Shown here: in pieces, positions 42,849 through 52,577 of the stretch
Layout of the letters: every line of letters starts with the position of its first letter
Numbering within the stretch: the stretch's first letter is position 1
DNA from: Gemmatimonadota bacterium
Lineage (GTDB): Bacteria > Gemmatimonadota > Gemmatimonadetes > Longimicrobiales > Gaopeijiaceae
Reading direction: 5' to 3'
NCBI GenBank assembly: GCA_022823225.1
Contig: JAJDXM010000024.1
Span: 1-64,000, forward strand
Length of the DNA: 64,000 nt
Made by a program: the position numbers and the translations under genes
The notes under the pieces: model-generated
The model's input: the letters and a program-made list of their open reading frames with translations, nothing else
Database searches by the model: none
Told to the model about the DNA's origin: nothing

Positions 42849-44210
42849 TTATTCCACGGCCTGCCAGGCGGGCCGGTTCCCGTTCCCTTCCTCGCTGCCC
42901 TCCTCCGACACCGGCCGGGCCGGCTGGGCTGGAACGATCAGCGCCCGCACCGGGCGGTTCGGGGAAACCGTCGTTCCCGTCCGCTCCTGGTACTCGCGCA
43001 TCCGCTGGTCCCTCAGCAGCTGGTCTACGGCGTCGATCAGCGCGCCGCCCCGCTTGTTCACGAACCGGATCACGCCCTTGTCGTCGATCACATAGATCGT
43101 GGGCCATCCGCGCACGCCCCACTCGGTCGCGATCGGGCCCTCGGCCGCAACCGTCTCGGCGTCCGGCTGGCTGTGTCCGTCCCACCAGGTCCTGTAGTCG
43201 AGGGCCTCGTCCTCCTTGGCCTGCTGAATCGTCTCCAGCCTGGCGTCGCTGTTGACGCCAAGCAGCGCCACCTCGTCCTCGTCGAAGATGTCCAGCATGG
43301 CACGCTGATAGGGGTATTCCCCGCGGCAGGGGCCGCACCACTGACCCGAGAAGATCAGGGCGACGACCTTGCCCCGGTAGTCTTCAAGCGAGAACTCGAT
43401 GCCATCGGTGTCGGTGCCCACGATGTTGGGCGCGACCATGCCGGGAGTGAGGTTCTCCACCAGGAAGCGCTGGCGCGCGAGAAAGCCGGCCGCGCCGGGG
43501 TGCTCTTCCGTGAGCCTGTCGAAGTATGCGCTGATTCGCGCGCCCTGGTACTCGCTGACCTGACCCCGCTGCAGACGCCCGCCGAAGCGCCAGAAGGTGC
43601 TCGCGGCCTCGTCCTCGAAGTCGGCCGCGATCTCGGGCAGGTTGATGATGGCGTCAAGGGTGCCGAGCAGGCGGTCCACCTGGCCGTCCGTGAACGGCTC
43701 GCCGCTATTCGGGTAGCTGTCGGCGTCGCCGAAGAGCTGCAGGTCGAATGTCAGCCCCGGGACACTCGGCCTGGATGCGGCGTACGAGGGGAGGAAGGTC
43801 CGCCTGTACTCGATCATTTCGCTGTGTTCGGGATGTCTGGCAGCCAGGTCGTCCAGGTACGACTGGATTCGTTCCAGCTGGGCCTGGGACACCTCCGGAA
43901 CCGCAAGGCGCCGGGTCAGGCTCCAGAGGTGGATGTCCGCCTCGCGGTCGAAGTCGGCCAGCGTCTCCTTCGCGGTTAGCGCCTCGTCGAGTGCGGACAT
44001 CAGGCCGTCGAAGCGCTCGTCGTCGAGCGGTCCGCCACCGGTGTCGTAGTCGCTGACCGGCGGGAACCACGCCTGTTGAATCGCCATCGGGAAATCGGCG
44101 CCGGGCACCTCTCCCTTCTCTCCCGGCCCGCCCAGGCCGCCGGACAGAACGAACCCGATTCCGATTCCAGCTACTCCTGTTACCGCCAGCGCCAAAGGCT
44201 GCCGCATCAT
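42849..44210 (-). CDS. TlpA-like thioredoxin-fold protein with duplicated helical module (paralog 1)
   Basis: The 453-residue protein is anchored or exported by an N-terminal helix (residues 6-30). Two copies of a helical module follow, at about 59-140 and 169-250; each starts G(E/G)P(L/F)-x-D, has an acidic (A)DF(D/E)xEA segment and ends in a HP(E/G) turn. The thioredoxin-like domain begins near MVAPNIVG and carries WCGPC at 291-295, then LLGVNSD and GWPTIYVIDDKGVIR. It should act as a thiol reductase in the envelope. It is the last gene of an operon headed by the split DsbD. The C-terminal tail of about 50 residues is unlike the other paralogs. The start overlaps the upstream stop by four bases; GGGAG precedes it. 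Confidence 0.85.
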   Translation of the reverse strand: MMRQPLALAVTGVAGIGIGFVLSGGLGGPGEKGEVPGADFPMAIQQAWFPPVSDYDTGGGPLDDERFDGLMSALDEALTAKETLADFDREADIHLWSLTRRLAVPEVSQAQLERIQSYLDDLAARHPEHSEMIEYRRTFLPSYAASRPSVPGLTFDLQLFGDADSYPNSGEPFTDGQVDRLLGTLDAIINLPEIAADFEDEAASTFWRFGGRLQRGQVSEYQGARISAYFDRLTEEHPGAAGFLARQRFLVENLTPGMVAPNIVGTDTDGIEFSLEDYRGKVVALIFSGQWCGPCRGEYPYQRAMLDIFDEDEVALLGVNSDARLETIQQAKEDEALDYRTWWDGHSQPDAETVAAEGPIATEWGVRGWPTIYVIDDKGVIRFVNKRGGALIDAVDQLLRDQRMREYQERTGTTVSPNRPVRALIVPAQPARPVSEEGSEEGNGNRPAWQAVE

Positions 44211-45502
44211 GATGCTCCCTTCTCGGCGTCCACCTCCGCATCCACCTCCGCGTCCTCCTCCGCTTCCTCTTCGGCCCGCTCCTGGTACTCGCGCATCGTC
44301 TTGTCCATCAGCAGCTTGTCGACGGCGGCGACGAGCGCTCCCCCGCGCTTGTCGGCATGCCGAATCACGCCCTCGTCGTCGATCACGTAGATCGTGGGCC
44401 AGCCGACGACGTTCCACTGCGTCGCGATCGGCCCCTTGGCGGCGACCAGGTCGGCCTCCGGCTGGCTGTGCCCGTCCCACCAGGTGCGGTAGTCGAGTCG
44501 CTCCCGCTCCTTCGCCTGGACAATCGTGTCCAGCACGGCGTCGCTGTTCACGCCGAGCAGCACGACGTCCCTGTCCTTGAACGCCTCCAGCATGCCGCGC
44601 TGGTACGGATACTCCCCGCGGCACGGCCCGCACCACTGCCCGGAGAAGATCAGCGCGACGATGTTGCCCCGGTAGTCCTCGAGCGTGAACTCGACGCCCT
44701 CGGTGTCCTTGCCCACGATGTTGGGCGCCACCTTGCCGGGCATGAGGTTCTCGACTACGAAGCGCTGCTGCCCGATCGCCTCGGCACCCTCGGGGTAGGT
44801 CACCTCGAGTTCGTCCAGGAAGGCCACGATGCGTTCGGTCTGGTCATCGTTCAGGACGCTTCGCTGCAAGCGGTTGCCCATCTGCCACAGCGGAATCCGC
44901 AGCTCCGTATCGAAATCGCCGGTGGCCTCGGGGAGACTCGCGACCACCTCGAGCTCCGCGAGCATTCTGTCCACCTGCCAGTCCTCGAAGGGTTCGCCCT
45001 CCTCCGGATAGCTCCCCTCCGCCTCCTCGAACAGCGTGACGAAGCCGGCGAATCCCGGCATCGACGGCATGTGCGACGCGTAGCTGTCGACCATCCCCTT
45101 GCGCTGGCCGATCACCTTGCTGTCCGGGTGCTCTTCGGCCAGGGCGTCCAGGTACGCGTGGACTCGCTCCTTCTGCTCGTCGCCGACCACCGGGACCGAG
45201 AGGCGCCGCATGAAGTTCCACAGGTGGAGATCCGCCTCGCGTTCGAAGTCCGCCAGCGTCTCCTCCGCCGTCATGGCCACTTCGAGCGCGGTCATCAACT
45301 CCTCGAAGCTCTCGTCGGAGAGCGGTTCGCCCTCGTTGTCGTACTGGTCCGCGGGCGGGAACCACAGCTTGGCCGCTGCGGCGGGGACGTCCAGTTCCCA
45401 ATCGCCGCCCGCGGTGCCGGGGGCCCCGCTGCTGCCGGCCACGAGCGCGCCCAGGCCGAAGGAAACGGCGATGGCGCAGATGATTGCCAGGGGTTTACGC
45501 AT
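44207..45502 (-). CDS. TlpA-like thioredoxin-fold protein with duplicated helical module (paralog 2)
   Basis: The 431-residue paralog begins with a signal-anchor helix and the family linker VPAAAAKLWFPPADQYDNEG. Module A (GEPLSDESFEELMTALEVAM) and module B (GEPFEDWQVDRMLAELEVVA) are both complete, and the redox domain has FSGQWCGPCRGEYPYQR and GWPTIYVIDDEGVIRHADKRGG. The C-terminus is a short Glu/Asp/Ala tail. It lies between paralogs 3 and 1, with a 4-bp overlap downstream and a 21-bp gap upstream. The close similarity to paralog 3 points to a tandem duplication. Confidence 0.86.
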   Translation of the reverse strand: MRKPLAIICAIAVSFGLGALVAGSSGAPGTAGGDWELDVPAAAAKLWFPPADQYDNEGEPLSDESFEELMTALEVAMTAEETLADFEREADLHLWNFMRRLSVPVVGDEQKERVHAYLDALAEEHPDSKVIGQRKGMVDSYASHMPSMPGFAGFVTLFEEAEGSYPEEGEPFEDWQVDRMLAELEVVASLPEATGDFDTELRIPLWQMGNRLQRSVLNDDQTERIVAFLDELEVTYPEGAEAIGQQRFVVENLMPGKVAPNIVGKDTEGVEFTLEDYRGNIVALIFSGQWCGPCRGEYPYQRGMLEAFKDRDVVLLGVNSDAVLDTIVQAKERERLDYRTWWDGHSQPEADLVAAKGPIATQWNVVGWPTIYVIDDEGVIRHADKRGGALVAAVDKLLMDKTMREYQERAEEEAEEDAEVDAEVDAEKGAS

Positions 45503-45523
45503 GTCGAGCTTCTTTCTCCGGAT

Positions 45524-46822
45524 TCAGTTCGTCTTCGTTGCGGGTCGGGGCCGGCTGGCGGGTATGACGATGCCCTGCGGAGCGCTGCCCACGCTCCTCA
45601 TGCGCATCTCGGTGTGGAGCTCGTCCAGTGCGGCGATGAATTCGCCCCCGCGCTTGCCGACGTAGCGGATGACGCCCTCTTCGTCGAGGATGTAGATCTG
45701 CGGCCATCCGGTCACGTTCCAGGCGGTCGCGATCGGCCCGTCGGTGGCGGCCGCTTCGGCGTCCGGCTGGCTGTGGCCGTCCCACCAGGTGCGGTAGGGC
45801 AGGTTCTCGTCGATCTTGGCCTGCCGGGCCGTCTCAAGCTCCGCGTCGCTGTTGACGCCGAGCAGCACGATCGGCCGGTCGCCGTAATTCTCCAGCACGA
45901 ACCGGTGGTACGGGTACTCGCCCCGGCAGGGACCGCACCACTGCCCGGTGAAGATCACCGCCACGATGTTGCCCCGGTACTCCTCCAGCGAGAACTCGAC
46001 GCCTTCGGTGTCCTTCCCGGTGATGTTGGGCGCGACGTTGCCCGGGATCAGGTTGCCGGCGACGAACTTGTACCGGTCGAGCATCTCGGCGTGGTCGGGG
46101 TGCGCGGCCTTCACCTCCTCGTAGAAGCCCGCGACCCGCTCAACCTGCCCGGGCGTCAGCCGACCCATCTGCAGCCGGTTGTTGAGCCGCCAGAAGTGCG
46201 TGCCCGCCTCGCTTTCGAAGTTGTCCAGCGCATCGGGGGTCCGGAGCACCGCGTCGACGCGCGCGATCATGTCGTCGACCTGTACGTCCTCGAAGAAGCC
46301 GCCTCCGGTGTCGTATTCGTCGGCGCCTCCGAAGATCAGCAGGGATCCCGAGAGCGACGGGAGGCCGCCGCCCGGCCAGGGACGCGAGTAGCTCTCGACC
46401 AGGCCGCCTCGCTGGTTGATCATGCGGCTGTGATCCGGATGCTCCTCGGCCAATGCCGCGAGGCGCGCCGTGATCTGCTCCTTCTGCTCGTCGCTGATGG
46501 CGGGCGGCCCCAGGCGGCGGATGAAATTCATGAGGTGGACCTCCGCCTCCCGCTCGAAGTCGGCCAGCGTCTCGTCGGCGGTCATCGCCTCTTCGAATGC
46601 GGTCATCAGCGCCTCGAACTTCTCGTCGCTGAGAGGCTCGCCGTCGGTCCTGTATTCGCTCGCGGGCGGGAACCACGCCTTCGTGGCCGCAACAGGCAGC
46701 GTCCACTCCGCGTCTTCGGTACGGACGTCGTCCGTTCCCGCCCATCCGAAGACGCCCGGGACCGTGAGCCCCCCTACGAACGCGACGACGATTGCGCCGG
46801 TAACTGCAGCTGACTTCCGCAT
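45524..46822 (-). CDS. TlpA-like thioredoxin-fold protein with duplicated helical module (paralog 3)
   Basis: The 432-residue protein is the first TlpA-like gene after dsbD (43 bp gap). It has an N-terminal membrane helix, then VAATKAWFPPASEYRTDGEP, module A (residues about 60-135) and module B starting GGGFFEDVQVDDMIARVDAVL. The thioredoxin domain has FTGQWCGPCRGEYPYHR and GWPQIYILDEEGVIRYVGKRGG. AGAGG upstream of the ATG supports the start. DsbD next door is the probable source of its electrons. The substrate is unknown; cytochrome c maturation or repair of oxidised envelope proteins are the usual jobs of TlpA-type proteins. Confidence 0.86.
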   Translation of the reverse strand: MRKSAAVTGAIVVAFVGGLTVPGVFGWAGTDDVRTEDAEWTLPVAATKAWFPPASEYRTDGEPLSDEKFEALMTAFEEAMTADETLADFEREAEVHLMNFIRRLGPPAISDEQKEQITARLAALAEEHPDHSRMINQRGGLVESYSRPWPGGGLPSLSGSLLIFGGADEYDTGGGFFEDVQVDDMIARVDAVLRTPDALDNFESEAGTHFWRLNNRLQMGRLTPGQVERVAGFYEEVKAAHPDHAEMLDRYKFVAGNLIPGNVAPNITGKDTEGVEFSLEEYRGNIVAVIFTGQWCGPCRGEYPYHRFVLENYGDRPIVLLGVNSDAELETARQAKIDENLPYRTWWDGHSQPDAEAAATDGPIATAWNVTGWPQIYILDEEGVIRYVGKRGGEFIAALDELHTEMRMRSVGSAPQGIVIPASRPRPATKTN

Positions 46823-46865
46823 CGAAACCTCTTTCTTTCAGGCCGGCGGCATCACGCAGGCGTCC

Positions 46866-48257
46866 CTACATCGCCGCCTTCAGGAACTCCAGAAACTCCT
46901 CCCGGTCGCGCGTCAGGCCCAGGAAGGTCGAAATCGTATTGCCATCACCGTCAAGGATTGCGTACAGCGGCAGCGCGATGGTGCCGAACGTCTCCCGCTG
47001 GTAGTCCATCTGGTCTTCGTAGACCTCGCCGTCGCCGTCGGTGAAGAGGCGGGCCAGAACGAAGCGCTCGAGCTGCTCGGCCACTTCGGGGATCGTGAAC
47101 ATGTTCGACTCCATCCAGCGGCAGTTGGTGCAGGTGTAGCCGGTGAAGTCGATGAAGACGCGGTTGCCGCCCTCACGAGCGGCTGCGAGCGCGCCCTCGA
47201 GGTCGTTGGTGTACCATCGGAAGCCATCGTGTTCCTCGCCGCGCTCCGCCATTGCCAGGGCCCCGGCCGGTGTGTCCTCGAAGCGGGGCGGCAAGAACGG
47301 TTCGACCTCGCCGAGCGGCCGGCCGTCCAGCCCGAGGCCGAGCCAGACTCCGAAAACGGTGAAGCCGGTGGCCAGGGAGGCTGCGACGGGGTGGGGGAGC
47401 CAGCTGAGAATGGACGCACGGGCGGGGGTCGCTCCGGCGGGCGCGGGGGTGGCAGCGGCGGAATGGCCGGCCCGGGCGGACCCGAGGGGCAGGTGTCTGC
47501 CGAGCAGGTAGATCGCGATGACGCCGCAGATGATCGCCCAGGAGGCGAGGACCACCTGCCGCGAGAAGATGCCCCAGCCCATCACCAGGTCCGCGTTCGA
47601 GACGAACTTGAGCGCCGCGCCCACTTCGATCATTCCGATGACGATCTTCACCGACTTCAGCCACCCGCCGGAGCGCGGCAGCCTCGACAGCACGGTGGGC
47701 GCGAGGGCCAGGAAGAAGAACGGCACGGCGAAGGTTGTCGAGAAGAGCAGCAGTCCCACGACGGGCTGCTGCCACTGACCCTGGGACGCCAGGACCAGGA
47801 GCGTGCCGACGAAGGGGGCCGTGCAGGTGAAGGTGGTGACCGCGAAGGTCGCGCCCATGAGCACCGAACCCACCGCACCGGTCGAAGCGCGGTCACGGGT
47901 GGCGCCGTCCAGGCGGGTGAGGATCCCCGACGGGATCCGGATCTCGTAGAGGCCGAAGAAGTTCAGCGCGAAGGCGACGAACATCGCCGCGATCGCCAGG
48001 TTCACCCAGGGACTGGCCGCGAAACGGCTCATCCCGGCGGCGCCGACCAGCACCGAGGTGGCGAGCCCCACCAGTGTGAAGGTGCCGATGATCCCGCCGC
48101 CGAAGAGCAGCGCGTTCTTGATTGCGGCTTTGCGGCCCCCGCCCCCGTGCTTCGCGAAGTAGGATGCCGTGATGGGGATCATCGGGAAGACGCATGGCGT
48201 GATCAGCGCGAAGGCTCCGGCCGAGATGGCGAGCCAGAAGAAGGCGCCGTCGATCAT
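46866..48257 (-). CDS. dsbD: DsbD-type thiol:disulfide interchange protein (membrane plus C-terminal thioredoxin domain)
   Basis: This 463-residue protein carries electrons across the inner membrane. The eight-helix domain has the paired cysteines Cys22 (LITPCVFPMIP) and Cys145 (TFTCTAPF), which accept electrons from cytoplasmic thioredoxin. After a Pro/Ala-rich loop, a C-terminal thioredoxin domain has the CTNC site (Cys376, Cys379) in FTGYTCTNCRWMESN. The N-terminal periplasmic domain of classical DsbD is absent here and is encoded by the preceding gene, so the protein is split. Three TlpA-like genes follow in the same operon and are its likely partners. Confidence 0.9.
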   Translation of the reverse strand: MIDGAFFWLAISAGAFALITPCVFPMIPITASYFAKHGGGGRKAAIKNALLFGGGIIGTFTLVGLATSVLVGAAGMSRFAASPWVNLAIAAMFVAFALNFFGLYEIRIPSGILTRLDGATRDRASTGAVGSVLMGATFAVTTFTCTAPFVGTLLVLASQGQWQQPVVGLLLFSTTFAVPFFFLALAPTVLSRLPRSGGWLKSVKIVIGMIEVGAALKFVSNADLVMGWGIFSRQVVLASWAIICGVIAIYLLGRHLPLGSARAGHSAAATPAPAGATPARASILSWLPHPVAASLATGFTVFGVWLGLGLDGRPLGEVEPFLPPRFEDTPAGALAMAERGEEHDGFRWYTNDLEGALAAAREGGNRVFIDFTGYTCTNCRWMESNMFTIPEVAEQLERFVLARLFTDGDGEVYEDQMDYQRETFGTIALPLYAILDGDGNTISTFLGLTRDREEFLEFLKAAM

Positions 48258-48261
48258 TGGG

Positions 48262-48879
48262 TCAGCCCTCGGTCGACGGCGTGATCGTTACCGGCACCGA
48301 GAGCTTTTCGGTCTGTGCCGGCAGGCAGAGCCGGTTCGTACACGCCTGGTAGCGGGCCCGAACCTGGATCTCCTTGACGTCGGGCCCGGCGTCGGCCGCC
48401 ACCTGCGCCGGGAGTTCGTAGGCGACGCCGCCCTCGTGCATCTCGACTTCCATCGAGAAGTTCTGGTCGAACTTGACCGTCGGCACCGTGCCCCTGACGT
48501 CTCCGGCCTGCGTGAACGGTTGCTCGGCCGCGAGCGAGATCCGGCTCGGTACCGGACCGCCCTCGCCCTGCGTGATCGAGTAGATGTACCACCCGGGATC
48601 GATTGCCGCGCTGACAGCCACGGTGAACTCCGCTCCCGCCGCGAGGCTCTCCCGGTCGATTTCAGCCGTCCAGTGGACCGGATTCTGGGACATGGCGCCT
48701 GGGCCGGGTGCCGCACGGCCTGCCGAAGCGGACGCCCCCGAGGCGGACGAAGCCGCGGCGGGTGTCTCCGACGCAGGCGCCTCGGAGTCGGGCGACCCGC
48801 AGGCGAGCGTCCCCGCGAGGAGCGCCATCGACCCGGCGACGCCCAGGATCTGCATCATTTCCGATATTCTTTTCGACAT
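48262..48879 (-). CDS. Lipoprotein form of the DsbD N-terminal domain
   Basis: The 205-residue product has lipobox LAGTLAC, an Ala/Ser-rich linker to about residue 65, and an Ig-like domain matching the DsbD alpha domain: DPGWYIYSIT, VAYELPAQVA and VRARYQACTNRLCLPAQTEKL, where the two cysteines (C-x5-C) form the redox pair. It should hand electrons from DsbD to periplasmic clients. A clear AGGAGA lies before the ATG. The leader (about 48880-48945) is AT-rich compared with its surroundings and contains a TATACT on the minus strand, a possible -10. The gene is 4 bp upstream of dsbD. Confidence 0.84.
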   Translation of the reverse strand: MSKRISEMMQILGVAGSMALLAGTLACGSPDSEAPASETPAAASSASGASASAGRAAPGPGAMSQNPVHWTAEIDRESLAAGAEFTVAVSAAIDPGWYIYSITQGEGGPVPSRISLAAEQPFTQAGDVRGTVPTVKFDQNFSMEVEMHEGGVAYELPAQVAADAGPDVKEIQVRARYQACTNRLCLPAQTEKLSVPVTITPSTEG

Positions 48880-49155
48880 ATTCTTCTCCTGATTATGCAG
48901 TATCAGATATTCTTGGATTGTGAAAATATAGCATAGTATATACCCGGCGCCGCCAACACTCGATCCCGAACTTCCTCAGCGCGTCCCGGATCGGTTTTGC
49001 GGCGCAGGTCGGACATCGTCGTGCTCCTCGTTCAGTCCCCGACACTTTGCCAACAGACTAGCCGTTCAGGGGGCCGGTGGGCAAGTTCGAGCGGAGATCA
49101 GCCGACTGGCCGGGGCCGGGGTGAAGCGTCCGGCGGCTCGAGGCCGGAGCCGGGA

Positions 49156-51687
49156 TCAGGCCGGGCCCGGATCCAGGATCGCGTCCACTCGGGCCAGCGC
49201 GTCGTAGAGATGGGCCTCGGTGACCCGGTGGGCCATCCCGCGGTTCAGCCGCCTCGCGATGTCGTCCCGGAGGGTGCGGAGCTGTTCACGCACCAGTGGG
49301 CGAATGTCGGACGTGCTGACGTTGGGGCCGGCTGCGAAGAACGGCGTGGGGGCCGCCGGCGCGTCGGTCATGAAGGTGGCCATGCGCTCGATATACGCCC
49401 GCTGCAGCGCCCGCCGGTACGGGCCGACTTCGGTGACGCGTTCCAGGTCCTCCCACACCGCGGCGCGTACATCGTCCAGGAACTCGACGAGCGGGTAGGC
49501 GTCGTCGGGCTCGGTGACTTCCAGCTCCGCCAGGGTGGCCATGCGCGAGGTGGAAAGCAGCTGATTGAGGACGGAGCTCTGGAGCCGGGTGATGTTGGCC
49601 ACGCTGGCCGCGCTCGGGCCGATCAGCTCCAGAATCTCGGGAACGTTCAGCCACGTGGGCGCGGTGAAGGCCTCGCGCGCGAGCCACGCCATGGCGCGCT
49701 TCTGCTCGGCGCGCGGCACCCCGTCGAAGACCGCGCCGTCCTGGTCGGCGGTCTTGAGGTCTGCGTGCACGCCCCCGACGATCGTCACCACGTGGCGCAC
49801 GTACCGCGACCACTGGCTCACCGCCTCCCCGTAGATCTCGGCCAGGTCGGAGTAGTCCTCGCCGGGCCGGGTCGTCCACGCCACCAGGTTGGGCACGATG
49901 CGGCGCAGGTTCGCCATCCCGTACTGGTTGGCGCGCACCATGTCGTCGCCCATGTCCTCGGTCTGCGCGCGCGGGTCGCTCACGCCGAGCCCGCCCTGCG
50001 GCAGGTACTTGTACATGCGGTCGTGGGCCTTCTCCACGATCCACCGGTTGAGGGTGGGAATCTCGTCCTCGGGGGTCTCGGCGTCCGGCAGCACGCGGTA
50101 TCCCCAGTTGACCGAGTAGTGGTCGTAGACGCCGATGCGCCGCAGGAAGTCCTTCGGCTCGAGCCCGTCCTCGGGCTGCGCGATGTAGTTCTGGCGCGCG
50201 TAGTCCATGATCGTGGGCGCGACGCCCATCTTGCTGGCGAAGGTCTGCGAGCGCAGCGAATCCACCGGGTAGGACGAGCTGGCCACCATGTTGTGCGACA
50301 GCCCGATCGCGTGCCCGATCTCGTGGGTGATGACCTGCTCCATCGCCTCCTCCATCAGCTCGTCGGTCAGCGGGAGCTGGCGCGCGTCCGGGTTGGCGGC
50401 GCCGGTCTGCACCATCATCCAGTTCCGGTACGAACGCATGTGGTTGTGGTACCAGACGATGTCCGACTCGATGATCTCGCCGGTGCGCGGGTCCGAGGTG
50501 CTCGGGCCCACCGCGTTGCGCGTCTCGCTTGCCGACCAGCGCGCCACCGAGAAGCGCACGTCCTCCGGGTCCCAGTCGGGGTCCTCCTCCTTCGACGGGG
50601 CCTCGAGCGCGACGATCGCGTTGCTGAACCCCGCCGTCTCGAAGGCGGGCTGCCAGTTCTCGATTCCGCGCCGCACGGCGTCGACGTAGCGTTCAGGCGT
50701 CGCGGGGTCGACGTAGTAGGTGATCGGCGTGACCGGGTCGACCACCTCGCCCCGGGCGTATGCCTCCGGGTCGGAGGGTTCCAGCCGCCAGCGGCGGATG
50801 AAGGTCTCCGTGGCGGCCTTCTGTTCGTTCAGGCCGTAGTTGATGCGGCTGACCGTGAAGTAGCCGACGCGCGGGTCGGCGTAGCGGGGACGCATCGGTT
50901 CGGCCGGGAGCAGCACGAGCGACTGGTTCATCTCCAGCGTCACCGTGTTGGCCGCCTCGTCGGTGGGGGGCGAAGCCGCGTCGTAGGTCAGCGTGTGGCG
51001 AACGTTCACATTCAGCGGATAGCTCCGCACGCGGCCGATGAAGCTGCGGTCCGCGTCGAGCCGGCGGACGCCGTAGTTGCGGCGCTGGGCGGGACTCAGG
51101 CCGGAGAGATGCGGGGTGTCCCCGCCGAAGAAGTCGGTCACGTCGATGACCGAGCTCGCCGAGTCGGGACCGCGCGCCTCGATCTCCCAGGATTCCAGGA
51201 TGGGCGGGAAGTAGTTGGCCTCGACGGACGCCGCGATCGCCAGGGTGTCGTCCGCGACGGCCACGCCCGAGTGCTTCCGGAGCATGATCCGGTCGCCGCG
51301 CCGCTCGAACCGCACCATCTGGCGGTTGGTGGCCGCTCCCGCCGACTGGAATCCGCCGAGCCCGTCCATCTTGCCGGCGATCCGGCTGATCAGCAGCATG
51401 TCGCGACCGAGAAGCGAGTCGGGGATCTCGAAGAGGTAGTCTTCGTCCTTCCTGTGCACCGTGAAGAGGCCGTCGTCGGTTTCGGCGCCCTCGATGACGT
51501 CGGCGTAGGTGGCCTCTTCGCCGGAGTCTCCTCCCATGGCTGCACGGCCTCCGGGTCCGGGCGCGTCCGCGGCTTCCGGGGCCTGGCCCGCGGGAGCGAG
51601 AGGAACGGCGCTGGTCGCCGCGCGGCCGCCGCAGGCCGCGACGAGGGCGATCGAGAGCAGGGTGATGGAAGCGCGAAGTTCGTTCAT
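49156..51687 (-). CDS. Lipoprotein zinc metalloprotease (DUF4953/DUF5117-like, HExxHxxGxxH)
   Basis: The 843-residue protein has lipobox LVAAC, a Gly/Ala-rich linker, and a long extracytoplasmic region. Residues 72-300 form the DUF5117-like part (DGLFTVHRKDEDYLFEIPD, LISRIAGKMDGLGGFQSAG). The zincin domain has YYVDPATPERYVDAVRRGIENW and the full zinc motif HEIGHAIGLSHN, with His455, Glu456, His459 and His465. The C-terminal DUF4953 part continues with VYDHYSVNWGYRV. It is a probable cell-surface metallopeptidase; substrates are unknown. It separates the two groups of TlpA-like genes. The ATG at 51687 is preceded by GAGGA; an upstream open frame has no signal peptide. Confidence 0.88.
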   Translation of the reverse strand: MNELRASITLLSIALVAACGGRAATSAVPLAPAGQAPEAADAPGPGGRAAMGGDSGEEATYADVIEGAETDDGLFTVHRKDEDYLFEIPDSLLGRDMLLISRIAGKMDGLGGFQSAGAATNRQMVRFERRGDRIMLRKHSGVAVADDTLAIAASVEANYFPPILESWEIEARGPDSASSVIDVTDFFGGDTPHLSGLSPAQRRNYGVRRLDADRSFIGRVRSYPLNVNVRHTLTYDAASPPTDEAANTVTLEMNQSLVLLPAEPMRPRYADPRVGYFTVSRINYGLNEQKAATETFIRRWRLEPSDPEAYARGEVVDPVTPITYYVDPATPERYVDAVRRGIENWQPAFETAGFSNAIVALEAPSKEEDPDWDPEDVRFSVARWSASETRNAVGPSTSDPRTGEIIESDIVWYHNHMRSYRNWMMVQTGAANPDARQLPLTDELMEEAMEQVITHEIGHAIGLSHNMVASSSYPVDSLRSQTFASKMGVAPTIMDYARQNYIAQPEDGLEPKDFLRRIGVYDHYSVNWGYRVLPDAETPEDEIPTLNRWIVEKAHDRMYKYLPQGGLGVSDPRAQTEDMGDDMVRANQYGMANLRRIVPNLVAWTTRPGEDYSDLAEIYGEAVSQWSRYVRHVVTIVGGVHADLKTADQDGAVFDGVPRAEQKRAMAWLAREAFTAPTWLNVPEILELIGPSAASVANITRLQSSVLNQLLSTSRMATLAELEVTEPDDAYPLVEFLDDVRAAVWEDLERVTEVGPYRRALQRAYIERMATFMTDAPAAPTPFFAAGPNVSTSDIRPLVREQLRTLRDDIARRLNRGMAHRVTEAHLYDALARVDAILDPGPA

Positions 51688-51824
51688 GGTTTTCGTCCTC
51701 TGGTGTTCCCGGTCTGGTGCGGGTCGTGATGTCGTCCCCAGTTTGGTCCAGGATGGAGCCGGAGCGCACACGACCAAATCTGCCCGGCTGAGATGTGACC
51801 CGTCAAAAAAAATGGAGCCAGGAG

Positions 51825-52358
51825 ATGTCCAGACTGCCCGCACTCGGTCTTGCCGCCGCGCTGATCTCGATCGGATGGGTCGCCGGCGCGACCAGGTCCC
51901 AGGATCCGCCCGCCACCTACATCTCGGCCGCCGACATCCTGGCCACGATCGGGAACGCGCCCGCAGGCCGGGTCAGCGACCAGCAGATCCGGCACATCGA
52001 CGCGGGTGGGCACAACGTGGGGGTCGGGGTCGTCCAGCGGCCTCCCAGCACGACGCTCGGCGCGATCCAGCACCACAACCAGACCGAGGTGTACTACGTG
52101 GTGTCGGGGCGGGGGACCCTGGTGACGGGCGGCGAACTCACCAACGCCCGGGCCCTTCCCGCGGACGGCGCGACGGTGCGCACCCTTACCGGCCCGAGCT
52201 CGGTGGGCGGCATTGAGGGCGGCGAGAGCCGCGAGATCGGCCCCGGCGACATGCTGATTATCCCGGCGGGATCGCCGCACGGGTTCAGCGAGGTCATCGA
52301 GACGATCACGTACATCGTCGTGCGGGTGGATCCGGATCAGCTGGTGGAGCTGAAGTAG
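51825..52358 (+). CDS. Secreted cupin-domain protein
   Basis: The 177-residue product has a signal peptide (MSRLPALGLAAALISIGWVAGA) and one conserved cupin barrel. The metal-site motif is HHNQTEVYYVVSGRGTLVTGG, with two histidines and a glutamate, and the second motif is GDMLIIPAGSPHGFSEV with the last histidine. It may be a small-molecule-binding protein or an enzyme such as an isomerase; nothing decides this. The ATG at 51825 has GGAG eight bases upstream and gives the better signal peptide than the GTG at 51795. Confidence 0.8.
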   Translation: MSRLPALGLAAALISIGWVAGATRSQDPPATYISAADILATIGNAPAGRVSDQQIRHIDAGGHNVGVGVVQRPPSTTLGAIQHHNQTEVYYVVSGRGTLVTGGELTNARALPADGATVRTLTGPSSVGGIEGGESREIGPGDMLIIPAGSPHGFSEVIETITYIVVRVDPDQLVELK

Positions 52359-52577
52359 GGGGCCGGTGCGCGTCCGCCGACCGGGGCATTCTGGCTTCAC
52401 CGGAGGATCGAGGGGTCGCCAAGACACGCTTAGCTTGACAGACGCGAAGACTGACAGAATTTGTGGAACACCGTCCCGACCTGTACATTCCAATGTCCGG
52501 CTTCATCCGGTTGGCCGGGTCGCTAGAGAGAAGGCTCCACGAAAGGGCTTGGCAACTGAACCGGGTTGGAGCGGAGA

